A DNA stretch of 51,014 bases, taken from NCBI GenBank assembly GCA_964444825.1, contig CAYUIS010000019.1, positions 1 through 51,014 of the forward strand, written 5' to 3'. Each line of letters opens with the position of its first letter. Position 1 is the first letter of the stretch. The stretch is from CAYUIS01 sp964444825. Its GTDB lineage: Bacteria > Chloroflexota > Anaerolineae > B4-G1. The notes beneath the pieces are model-generated. The model was not told the DNA's origin and did no database searches. It saw only the letters and a list, made by a program, of their open reading frames with translations. Both the position numbers and the translations under genes were made by a program. Below, piece by piece: positions 34,315 through 42,115 of the stretch.

Positions 34315-34872
34315 CTATACCCGAGTGACATACTTGCCATTGCGGGTATCCACGCGTATCACATTCCCCGTTTCAACGAACAACGGCACCTGTACCTCCA
34401 ATCCTGTCTCCAGCGTCACCTTCTTCAAGGTACCGGTGGCCGTATCGCCGGCGACCGCCATCTCGGCCTCGATCACTTCCATATCGACGGTCGTTGGCAG
34501 TTCCACGTCCAGGGCCTCTCCCTCAAAGGTGGACAGAACCAGTTCCAGATTCTCCTTCAAGTAGGGAATCTGATCCTCCAGCACAGCAGCCGACAGGGCG
34601 GTCTGCTCGTAGCTCTCGGTGTCCATAAAGTGGTACAGGCTGCCGTCGTTGTAGAGATACTGCACGCTCCGGCGCTCGACGCGGATGTCCTCCACACGGT
34701 CAGCGGAGATGAAGTTGTGCTGGACGGTAGCGCCGGTGCGCAGATTGCGCAGTGTCGTGCGGATGGTGGCCTTGCCCCGCCCGGGCTTGTGATGCTGGTA
34801 CTCGAGCACCTTGTACAGCTCACCGTCCATGGTGAACGTGACACTCCGGCGTAGTTCGTTAACATCAATCAC
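34315..34872 (-). CDS. efp: Elongation factor P (Arg32 type)
   Basis: A 185-residue translation factor that relieves ribosome stalling at polyproline. The KOW-like domain I (VNELRRSVTFTMDGELYKVLEY) is followed by two OB domains, ending VPLFVETGNVIRVDTRNGKYVTRV. The loop tip reads HHKPGRGKATIR, placing Arg at position 32 where many bacteria have a modified Lys; Thermus has Arg here too, while EarP-type enzymes rhamnosylate Arg32. The start is a GTG at 34872 behind AAGGAGAT. A longer open frame to 34986 is encoded by a repeat element and is not real. Confidence 0.96.
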   Translation of the reverse strand: MIDVNELRRSVTFTMDGELYKVLEYQHHKPGRGKATIRTTLRNLRTGATVQHNFISADRVEDIRVERRSVQYLYNDGSLYHFMDTESYEQTALSAAVLEDQIPYLKENLELVLSTFEGEALDVELPTTVDMEVIEAEMAVAGDTATGTLKKVTLETGLEVQVPLFVETGNVIRVDTRNGKYVTRV

Positions 34873-34919
34873 GGTCAATCTCCTTCTGATGTAACTACTC
34901 AACCAGGATGGTTTCTTCC

Positions 34920-35008
34920 CGTCATTGCGAGGAGCGGAGCGACGAAGCAATCTCCACCTCGGAAATTGGAGATTGCTTCGCCGCAAAAAGCGCGGCTCGC
35001 AATGACAG
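34920..35008. repeat. MITE-like inverted repeat (CGTCATTGCGAG family)
   Basis: Terminal arms CGTCATTGCGAGGAGCG and CGCGGCTCGCAATGACA surround a perfect 14-bp inner stem with arms CGAAGCAATCTCCA and TGGAGATTGCTTCG. This is a widespread repeat class in Chloroflexota and other phyla. It sits between the efp promoter and its start codon, so it will be in the efp 5' UTR. Confidence 0.85.
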
Positions 35009-35042
35009 GCTGAGCAGTTACCTTCTGATTATGGTTGAGTGG

Positions 35043-35070
35043 ATTATACCCATTCTGCGGTTATCGTCAA
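35043..35070 (-). promoter_or_regulatory. Promoter for efp
   Basis: TTGACG (35070-35065), 16-base spacer, TATAAT (35048-35043) on the minus strand. It predicts a leader of about 165 bases that includes the repeat at 34920-35008. Confidence 0.75.
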
Positions 35071-35138
35071 CCGCCCCCGCCCCTCGCGTACTCATCCGCG
35101 TCCATAGCCTTGCGAAGCGCGGTTCCGGGACGCATATC

Positions 35139-35192
35139 GTAACCGGCCTGTAACCGGGTCGTAACGCCATTCTCTCGAAAGCTCGGTACAAT
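35139..35192 (+). promoter_or_regulatory. Three 11-bp direct repeats with -10 box upstream of the LCP gene
   Basis: GTAAC begins at 35139, 35150 and 35161 (GTAACCGG, GTAACCGG, GTAACGCC), an exact 11-bp period. A TACAAT -10 box is at 35187-35192 with no good -35. Direct repeats one helical turn apart abutting the -35 position are the usual layout of PhoB/OmpR-family activator sites. The leader to 35311 is about 110 bases; nothing else is seen in it. Confidence 0.5.
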
Positions 35193-35310
35193 GATAGCGT
35201 CACAAAAAACTGATTTCTTCCTTGTTGGCGGCAACGGGCAGCGCCTCCCCCCTGTGCCCTACCCATCGCGCCGATAACCGTCACGTTCGCCAGGCCGCCG
35301 ACTGAGGGGA

Positions 35311-37212
35311 GTGGCATTGCTGGTCACAGAGAACCTACGCCAGGGAATGAGGGCAGCCCGGACTGGAAACCGAGCCGGAGCGAGAGCCGCCTTCCAGTCC
35401 GCGCTGGACCTTGATCCCACAAATGAGACGGCGCTCTTGTGGCTCGGGTACCTGGCCGACGATCCGAAGGTCAGCCTGGCGCACATGAGCAAAGCGCTGG
35501 AATCTCACGTGCTCAGCCCTCGAGCCCACGCTGCCCTGCAATGGGCGTGGCGACGAGCGGCCGCTGCGCCGGTCGCCGCCGCAGCGACAGGGGGCAGTGC
35601 TACCGCCATCCCCATATCCAGAGCTCTTCCAGCTCGACAGCGACAGGTCACACCCGAATCACAAACCGGAGCGCAGGGGCTGGGAATGCTGCTCCTGGTG
35701 ATCGCGACGGTGGTCGGGATGATCGGTATGCCGCTTGTAGCAGAGATCCCGGCGATAGCTGCGCCAGCCCTCACCCTCACCGCTACCGTCCAACCAACCA
35801 TGCCAATCGGTATCACATCCCCGACCGAGCTTCCGGCCGGCGCGATCCTGCGCTCCCCCCTCCTCACTACGCCATCACCGACGGCGACGAGTCCTCCAAT
35901 CGCCTCAGAGACGCCCAACGCCACGCCCATCTCGACAAAAGCTCCCTCGCCTACCCCCACATCCCAACCAAGTCCCAGCCCTATGCCCACGCCGACTGCT
36001 GTTCCTGTAGGCTTTGTCGTCCCGGAACCTTTTCCAATCCCGGGGCCGGATGAGTGTGTTCCCTCCACCACGCTGCACATCCCCGCCCCCGTCCAGCCCG
36101 TTCCAGTATCCGCAGATGCCGTCAACATCGTCGTCATGGGCAGCGACCAGCGGGAGGATTGGACCGAATGGCACACGGATGTCGTTCAGGTCGTCTCTGT
36201 GCAGCGCAACAGCAAAACCGTGTCGGTTATCTCGATCCCGCGCGATCTGTACCTCTACATCCCCGGCATGTGGATGAGCCGCATCAATTTCGCCGACTTT
36301 TACGGAGAGGCTTACGGGTATGAGGGCGGCGGGCCGGCATTGGTGCGAGACACGCTGCTGTACAACCTGGGCATCCGAATGGATTACTATGCCCGCACCA
36401 ACTTTGATGGGCTGATCGGCATCGTCGATACGGTGGGCGGCGTGGACATCCCCGTTCACTGCCTCCTCAGCGACCACTGGCCCTATCCTGATGAGAATGG
36501 AGAGTATCCCATCCTGACTATGCAACCAGGTATCCGCCACATGGATGGCGAGACCGCCCTCTGGTACGCTCGCTCGCGACTGACCACCAGCGTTTTCTCC
36601 CGCGAACGGCGACAGCAGCAAGTTCTGCAGGCGTTGTGGCACAAGGGGCGGGATGCCGGGATGCTCACGCAGGTGCCCGCCCTGTGGAAACAGGGACAGG
36701 ATATGGTTAAGACCGATCTGGCGCTCACCGATATGTTGGAGCTGGCCCAGATAGCGCTCACGATGGACGATCGGAACGTGCGCTTTTACAACATCGGACT
36801 CGGGACGGTGACGCCGTGGACGACGCCGTACGGAGGCGCTGTCTTTCTCCCCATTTGGGAGAACATCCAGCCCGTCATAGCAGAGGCGATGGCCCCCCCG
36901 CCCGAAGCCCGTCTGGTCCGCACCTACCTGCCCATTGAGGTGTGGAACGGCACTCCGCACGAGGGCTGGGGCTGGCTGGCCGCCGATCGGCTATACCGAG
37001 CCGGATTCCCGGCGACGGTCACCGAGGCAGATCGGCGTGACTATGCTGAAACCCAGTTGCTCATCTTCGGTGAGCGGGTCAAGGGCACTGGCGCAGACTA
37101 TTTGCAAAGTTTGTTCAACTTGGCCGATAGCCAGGTCGTCCACCAGCCCGGCGGATCACCTGACTCAGGGATGCGACTGATCCTGGGCGCCGATTACGAG
37201 ACCTGCCCCTAG
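35311..37212 (+). CDS. LytR-CpsA-Psr (LCP) family protein with N-terminal TPR-like region
   Basis: A 633-residue envelope protein. LCP enzymes attach polymers such as teichoic acids or capsule to peptidoglycan. Residues 1-85 resemble a TPR pair (AARTGNRAGARAAFQSALDLDP), cytoplasmic. Residues 122-145 are a membrane helix. Residues 150-245 are a Thr/Pro/Ser-rich wall-spanning linker. The LCP domain begins VNIVVMGSDQR and has TDVVQVV, SIPRDLYLYIPG with the R311-D312 pair, and SRLTTSVFSRERRQQQVL. A LytR_C domain ends it (IEVWNGTPHEGWGWLAADRL). GTG at 35311 is very close to GAGGGG; TTG at 35317 has better spacing. Confidence 0.88.
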   Translation: MALLVTENLRQGMRAARTGNRAGARAAFQSALDLDPTNETALLWLGYLADDPKVSLAHMSKALESHVLSPRAHAALQWAWRRAAAAPVAAAATGGSATAIPISRALPARQRQVTPESQTGAQGLGMLLLVIATVVGMIGMPLVAEIPAIAAPALTLTATVQPTMPIGITSPTELPAGAILRSPLLTTPSPTATSPPIASETPNATPISTKAPSPTPTSQPSPSPMPTPTAVPVGFVVPEPFPIPGPDECVPSTTLHIPAPVQPVPVSADAVNIVVMGSDQREDWTEWHTDVVQVVSVQRNSKTVSVISIPRDLYLYIPGMWMSRINFADFYGEAYGYEGGGPALVRDTLLYNLGIRMDYYARTNFDGLIGIVDTVGGVDIPVHCLLSDHWPYPDENGEYPILTMQPGIRHMDGETALWYARSRLTTSVFSRERRQQQVLQALWHKGRDAGMLTQVPALWKQGQDMVKTDLALTDMLELAQIALTMDDRNVRFYNIGLGTVTPWTTPYGGAVFLPIWENIQPVIAEAMAPPPEARLVRTYLPIEVWNGTPHEGWGWLAADRLYRAGFPATVTEADRRDYAETQLLIFGERVKGTGADYLQSLFNLADSQVVHQPGGSPDSGMRLILGADYETCP

Positions 37213-37318
37213 CCCCAGCTTCTGTCGGATTCGGCCAACCGCTCCCCAACGGCGCTGATCCGGACAGCCCTCTACCCTTACCCGGTTCTCCCGAACCCGC
37301 CGGCCATCCGCCGTCGGA
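37213..37318. other. Intergenic stretch without recognised features
   Basis: The part of the 328-bp gap between the LCP gene and hisS that precedes the inverted-repeat element. I see no gene, tRNA or clear terminator in it. Confidence 0.5.
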
Positions 37319-37459
37319 TAGGGCGAGTGCATATGGCTGACTACAGCTCTGAGCCCCGTCCTCGGGGCGCCTTGCGCGATGAGAATCCGCTGTTGTAGCC
37401 CGATTTCGTCAAGGCCGTCCTCGGGGACGAGGACTGGGAGCGCTAAATGCGATAGCCCT
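37319..37459. repeat. Inverted-repeat element, family 1 copy B
   Basis: The ends are AGGGCGAGTGCAT on the left and, inverted, AGGGCTATCGCATTTAGCGCTCC on the right (given as two parts: AGGGCTATCGCATTT and AGCGCTCC). The core CGTCCTCGGGG-CG-CCTTG appears on the left and its imperfect inverse on the right. The right end closely matches the left end of copy D at 48300. Confidence 0.65.
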
Positions 37460-37477
37460 GCGCCGTCGGAAAAATCA

Positions 37478-37507
37478 TTAGACAACAGCTTGGACTTGGG
37501 CTATAAT
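37478..37507 (+). promoter_or_regulatory. Promoter for the hisS operon
   Basis: TTAGAC (37478-37483), 18-base spacer, TATAAT (37502-37507), about 34 bases before the hisS ATG. It begins just past the end of repeat copy B. Confidence 0.65.
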
Positions 37508-37540
37508 AGTCTCCATCCGTGAAATTGGGGGAGCTATCCT

Positions 37541-38803
37541 ATGCCTCGTTACCAGCGTCCACCTGGCACGTTGGACATCCTGCCGGAGGAACAGCATTAT
37601 TGGTATCACGTGCGCGCCCGAGCGCGGCACCTGGCGGAACTGGCAGGTTTTGAGCGGATCGACGTACCTGTTTTTGAGGCCACCGAGCTCTTTGCCCGGG
37701 GGGTTGGCGAAGGCACTGACATCGTGGACAAGGAGATGTACTCTTTCATCGACAAGGGCGGGCGCGATATGACGCTGCGCCCCGAGTTCACCGCTGGTCT
37801 CGTACGAGCCTACATCGAGAACGGTATGCGGGTCCGTCCCCAACCGATCAAGCTATACACGTTCGGTCCTATCTTTCGCTACGAGCGGCCCCAGGCTGGC
37901 CGGTACCGCCAACACACCCAATTCAACGCCGAGATTATGGGCGAGCAGGAGCCATTGGCAGATCTCGAAGTGATGCTGCTGGCGTGGGATGTATACGCCG
38001 ATCTCGGCTTTCGTGACCTGGCCTTCCAGTTGAACTCAACCGGTTGTCCAGAGTGCAAGCCGGGGTACATAGAGGTGCTGGGGGACTATTATGCCGATCA
38101 CCACGACGATATCTGCGCCGACTGCCGCCGCCGGTTGGCGCGCAGCCCGTTGCGGGTGCTCGACTGCAAGTCAGATCGATGCCAGCCGATCATCGCGGAC
38201 GCTCCTCACATCAGCGACCACCTGTGTGAGGAATGCGAATCCCATTTTCTGACGCTCCAGGAGTACCTGGGGCTGCAAAACCGGGAGTACACCATCAACC
38301 ACCGTCTGGTACGAGGGCTGGATTACTACACCAAGACAGTCTTTGAAGTCTGGGCCGCCGGAATCGGCGCCCAGGCTGCCGTGTGTGGCGGAGGACGCTA
38401 CGATGGGCTGGCCGAACTGCTAGGCGGTCCGGCCACGCCGGGCGTGGGGTTTGGCTCAGGACTAGAACGTATTATCCTGGTGATGAAGCAGTTGGATGTA
38501 CAGGTGCCCACCCTATCCACACCATCTGTCTACCTTGTCCACCTGGGAATGCAGGCCAAACGGGAGGCATTGCGCTTGGCGTACGATTTGCGCCGGGAGG
38601 GCATAGGTGCGTGGATCGCATTTGGTGAACGCGGACTGAGGAGCCAGCTCCGCGAAGCCAACAAACGCTCCGCGCGCTATGCCGTCATACTCGGGGAGGA
38701 CGAGCTGGCCTCGGGGACAGCGACGGTGCGGGATATGCAGAGCGGTGAGCAGTCAAGCCTGGAATTGATCGGCCTGGTGGATTGGCTAGGAGCGCAGGTC
38801 TGA
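37541..38803 (+). CDS. hisS: Histidyl-tRNA synthetase
   Basis: A 420-residue class II synthetase that charges tRNA-His. Motif 2 is FGPIFRYERPQAGRYRQHTQF. The histidine-specific motifs are RGLDYYTKTVFEV (histidyl A) and GGGRYDGLAE (histidyl B), and motif 3 is GVGFGSGLERI. Between them is the Gram-positive-type insertion with eight cysteines in pairs (GCPECK, ICADC, DCKSDRC, LCEEC). The anticodon-binding domain closes it. GGGGGAG precedes the ATG. The stop overlaps the nadK start (TGATG). Confidence 0.97.
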   Translation: MPRYQRPPGTLDILPEEQHYWYHVRARARHLAELAGFERIDVPVFEATELFARGVGEGTDIVDKEMYSFIDKGGRDMTLRPEFTAGLVRAYIENGMRVRPQPIKLYTFGPIFRYERPQAGRYRQHTQFNAEIMGEQEPLADLEVMLLAWDVYADLGFRDLAFQLNSTGCPECKPGYIEVLGDYYADHHDDICADCRRRLARSPLRVLDCKSDRCQPIIADAPHISDHLCEECESHFLTLQEYLGLQNREYTINHRLVRGLDYYTKTVFEVWAAGIGAQAAVCGGGRYDGLAELLGGPATPGVGFGSGLERIILVMKQLDVQVPTLSTPSVYLVHLGMQAKREALRLAYDLRREGIGAWIAFGERGLRSQLREANKRSARYAVILGEDELASGTATVRDMQSGEQSSLELIGLVDWLGAQV

Positions 38804-39681
38804 TGTCGGCTGCACACGTGAAATCAGTCGGTGTCCTCTGCAACCCCCGGATTCCGCAGGCCGTTTCGATGGGCCACGAGGTAGCAGATTGGATAGAGCG
38901 ACGAGGTGGACAGGCACAGATCTGTATGGCGCCCGACGCCTCCGCTGTACTCTGCTGGCAGGAAACCGACCTGCTGGTTACATTGGGCGGAGACGGATCG
39001 ATCCTCCGGGCGACCCGGGCGGCGGCACCTCACTCCACCCCTATGCTTGGCATCAATATGGGTCGAGTCGGGTTTCTGACCGAGGCCGGGGTGGCAACGT
39101 GGCAGGACGTTCTATCTCTGGTAATGGCGGGTAACTATTGGATCGAAGAGCGGATGATGATCCGCGCGGCAATTCGGCAAGAGGGTCAGGCGATACGAGA
39201 GGCGGAAGCCTTGAACGACGTTGTGGTGGGGCGAGGGGCGCGGGCTCAGGTGGTACATCTGGATACCGAGGTGGATGGGGGGTACCTGGCCACATACGTC
39301 GCCGATGGTCTCATCGTGGCGACGCCGACCGGGAGCACCGCCTATGCGCTGGCAGCCGGAGGGCCGGTGATGCCGCCGCAACTGCGTAACATCCTTCTGG
39401 TGCCCGTGGCTCCGCACTTGAGTATGGAGCGTCCTATCGTCCTATCGGAGGGAGTCACGGTGCACATCACCGTCACGGGGGGGCGACCTGCAGTCGTCAC
39501 CGTCGACGGGGAGGTGCAGGCAGAGTTGGAGAGCGGTGACAGGGTGTGTGTGGAAGCCAGCCCTCACGTCGCTCGCTTCGCCCGGGTGCAGGAAAAGACC
39601 TACTTTTACAAGACCCTCGTGGCGAGGTTGATTCCGAGAAACCGAGCTTTGGATCCGAACCCCGGACAATCGAAACCCTAG
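38803..39681 (+). CDS. nadK: NAD kinase
   Basis: A 292-residue ATP-NAD kinase that makes NADP. The catalytic GGDGS is in LLVTLGGDGSILRA, followed by GINMGRVGFLTE, the NDVVV block and ATPTGSTAYALAAGGPV, all diagnostic. The ATG at 38803 overlaps the hisS stop codon; an upstream TTG at 38782 would overlap hisS and is not preferred. The last 20 residues (RNRALDPNPGQSKP) extend past the fold. Confidence 0.96.
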   Translation: MSAAHVKSVGVLCNPRIPQAVSMGHEVADWIERRGGQAQICMAPDASAVLCWQETDLLVTLGGDGSILRATRAAAPHSTPMLGINMGRVGFLTEAGVATWQDVLSLVMAGNYWIEERMMIRAAIRQEGQAIREAEALNDVVVGRGARAQVVHLDTEVDGGYLATYVADGLIVATPTGSTAYALAAGGPVMPPQLRNILLVPVAPHLSMERPIVLSEGVTVHITVTGGRPAVVTVDGEVQAELESGDRVCVEASPHVARFARVQEKTYFYKTLVARLIPRNRALDPNPGQSKP

Positions 39682-39702
39682 TGCAAACCAGGAGTTCAGA
39701 AT

Positions 39703-40236
39703 ATGACCGAACCGATGTACTGCGCCAACCATCCCAGAGTCGAGACGCTCCTGCGCTGTAACAGGTGCGGAAAGCCAATATGCCCCAGGTGCGCTGTGCA
39801 GACACCAGTCGGCTACCGCTGTCGCGAGTGTGTCAGCGCCCAGCAGCAGGTTTTTTACGCCGGTTTTCGTCCAATCCACTACGTGACGGCTGCGGCAGTC
39901 GCGCTTCCTCTCTCGTTATTGGCAGGTTGGCTCATCCCCAACCTTGGTTGGTACACCATTATCCTCGGGCCGCTGGCCGGCGGAGGGATCGCTGAAGCAG
40001 CTCACTGGGCAATCCGACGACAACGCGGCCCGTACACCTGGCTGGTCGTGAGTGGGTGCATCGTTGTGGGGGCGCTACCGTGGCTGCTGATATCACTTCT
40101 CCTCAGTGTCGGGTCGGTCCTGAACGTATCCGGCAGTGTCGCGGGGAGTCTGATCAGATTGCTGTGGCCCATCGTCTACCTAGGAACTGCGGTCGGCGGA
40201 GCCTATGCCAGGTTGCGTCCTGGGCGACGCGTGTAG
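39703..40236 (+). CDS. B-box-type zinc finger membrane protein
   Basis: A 177-residue protein. Residues 5-45 hold a B-box/zinc-ribbon-like motif: MYCANHPRVETLLRCNRCGK, then ICPRCAVQTPVGYRCRECV, eight metal ligands in a C-x2-H / C-x2-C pattern. Four hydrophobic helices follow (about 58-80, 83-98, 110-137, 146-168). Similar N-terminal fingers occur in front of rhomboid-like membrane proteins, but no rhomboid Ser/His dyad is visible here. Function unknown. AGGAG precedes the ATG. recN starts just downstream, its ribosome binding site overlapping the stop codon. Confidence 0.82.
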   Translation: MTEPMYCANHPRVETLLRCNRCGKPICPRCAVQTPVGYRCRECVSAQQQVFYAGFRPIHYVTAAAVALPLSLLAGWLIPNLGWYTIILGPLAGGGIAEAAHWAIRRQRGPYTWLVVSGCIVVGALPWLLISLLLSVGSVLNVSGSVAGSLIRLLWPIVYLGTAVGGAYARLRPGRRV

Positions 40237-40248
40237 GAGCAGAACACC

Positions 40249-42102
40249 GTGCTGGTAGAGTTACGCATCCGGGATTTTGCGATCATCGATCAGGTGGAGT
40301 TGGCCTTTGGGCCGGGCTTTTCGGTGCTGACTGGAGAGACGGGGGCCGGCAAGTCCATCGTCATCGACGCGGTAGAACTGGTGCTAGGAGGGCGGGCCGA
40401 CTCCACTGTCGTGCGCGCCGGGGCCGACCGTGCCATTATCGAGGCTCTGTTTCGCCTGAACGCTGCGCAACGAGAGGCGATTGATCTCGTGCTTGAGCGG
40501 GAAGAACTGGGCGGCGACGAACCTGACCTGTTGGCGCTGGGACGCGAGGTGCGTCCCGATGGACGCAGCGTTTCCCGCGTCAATGGACGTAGGGTTACCC
40601 TGACTCTCCTGCGTGAGCTGGCGGAGGGCCTCGTCGACATCCACGGCCAGAGCGAGCACCTCTCGTTGATGCGAGTACACGAACACGTAAACCTCCTGGA
40701 TCGATATGCAGAGCTATGGCCGCTGCGCGCCCATGTCGCAGAGTTGGTGGAAGAGATTCGGAGGGCGCGACGGGAGCTACAGAACCTGCTGCGCAGCGAG
40801 CAAGAGCTGGCGCACCGTGCCGACCTCCTGCAGTTCCAAATCAACGAGATCATGGCAGCCGACCCCCAACCTGGAGAGGATCAAGAACTGATCGAGGAGC
40901 AGTCCAGACTGGCCAACGCCGAACAACTGGCCGAGTTGGTCGGCGAGACACTCCGTGCGCTCGAAGTCGGCGAGGGGGAGACCCCGACAGCGCTGGACCT
41001 CCTGGGCTCAGCCCTACGCGCATTGGAGGGTCTGGCTCGGATTGACGTCACGTTGGAACCCCAGTTGCGGGCCGCTGAGAGCGCAAGCTATCAGGTGGAG
41101 GAGCTGGTCAGAAGCCTGAACGTGTACCTGGAGATAATCGAGCACAATCCTCAGCGACTGCAGGAGGTACATGGACGGCTGGCGCTGATCCGACAGTTGC
41201 AGCGCAAATACGGAACGACGATCCCCGACGTGTTGGCGTACGCCGACAAGGCGGCGCAGGAACTGGATGGGATCACGCACAGCGAGGAGCGTATAGCCGA
41301 GTTGCGGGTGGAAGAAGAGCGCCTGCTGGCGCGGTTCGGCGGACTCGCGCTGGATCTCTCCCGGCAGCGCCGGGAGGCGGCTCAGCAACTGGCTGTGGGA
41401 ATCGAAGAGGAACTGGGCGACCTACGGATGGAGGGAGCGCGATTCGGCGTAGACTTTCAGTGGCGGCAGGATACACAGGGTGTGCCGTTGTCTGAGATGG
41501 TCTCAGCCCTGAGGTTTCAGGTCACGGGCTCAGGTATCGAGCCGCTAGAGACCCTCGAAGTGGGACCTGAGAACGAACTGAGGCTGGCCTTTGATTCCTC
41601 GGGCATCGACCACGTCGAGTTTCTCGTGTCTCCCAACCCCGGAGAGCCACTGAAACCACTGGCAAAGATCGCCTCCGGGGGTGAGACCTCCCGGCTGATG
41701 TTGGCGCTGAAAGCGGTCCTCTCTCGCGCAGACCGGACACCAACGCTGATCTTTGACGAAATCGACCAGGGCATCGGCGGCCGCGTGGGCGCAACGGTGG
41801 GCGAAAAGCTGTGGGGTCTGGCACTGGGAGCCGGACCGGGCAGTCTGCATCACCAGGTACTGTGCGTGACCCACCTCCCGCAACTGGCGGGGTTCGGGGA
41901 TGTGCACTTCCACGTGGAAAAGCAGGTAGAGCAGACCGAGTCAGGCGAGCGAACGGTGACACGAATCCGCCAACTGGCGGGGGAGGCCCAGGTGATGGAA
42001 CTCGCCCAAATGATCGGCGGCGGCGGGCAAGCAGCCCACCTAAGCGCACAAGAGATCCTGGATCACGTAGCAGAACACAAAGCGCAGGATACAGAAGACT
42101 GA
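40249..42102 (+). CDS. recN: DNA repair protein RecN
   Basis: A 617-residue SMC-like ATPase that acts early in double-strand break repair. Walker A is TGETGAGKSIVIDA near residue 30, preceded by IRDFAIID, the RecN opening. The coiled coil is split by a short hinge around 160-370. The C-terminal ATPase half has the signature KIASGGETSRLMLALK, Walker B PTLIFDEIDQGIGGRVG and CVTHLPQLAGFGD. GTG start behind AGGAGC. Length is slightly above the usual 550-560, mainly in the coil. Confidence 0.96.
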   Translation: MLVELRIRDFAIIDQVELAFGPGFSVLTGETGAGKSIVIDAVELVLGGRADSTVVRAGADRAIIEALFRLNAAQREAIDLVLEREELGGDEPDLLALGREVRPDGRSVSRVNGRRVTLTLLRELAEGLVDIHGQSEHLSLMRVHEHVNLLDRYAELWPLRAHVAELVEEIRRARRELQNLLRSEQELAHRADLLQFQINEIMAADPQPGEDQELIEEQSRLANAEQLAELVGETLRALEVGEGETPTALDLLGSALRALEGLARIDVTLEPQLRAAESASYQVEELVRSLNVYLEIIEHNPQRLQEVHGRLALIRQLQRKYGTTIPDVLAYADKAAQELDGITHSEERIAELRVEEERLLARFGGLALDLSRQRREAAQQLAVGIEEELGDLRMEGARFGVDFQWRQDTQGVPLSEMVSALRFQVTGSGIEPLETLEVGPENELRLAFDSSGIDHVEFLVSPNPGEPLKPLAKIASGGETSRLMLALKAVLSRADRTPTLIFDEIDQGIGGRVGATVGEKLWGLALGAGPGSLHHQVLCVTHLPQLAGFGDVHFHVEKQVEQTESGERTVTRIRQLAGEAQVMELAQMIGGGGQAAHLSAQEILDHVAEHKAQDTED

Positions 42103-42115
42103 CCGAGGAATCCGG

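Noticed and set aside
34873..34986. N-terminal extension of EF-P
   Set aside because: The added codons are read from the inverted-repeat element, and a GTG with AAGGAGAT gives the normal EF-P start.
35905..36960. 351-codon minus-strand frame
   Set aside because: It is the complement of the LCP domain coding region, with no recognisable motif or ribosome binding site.
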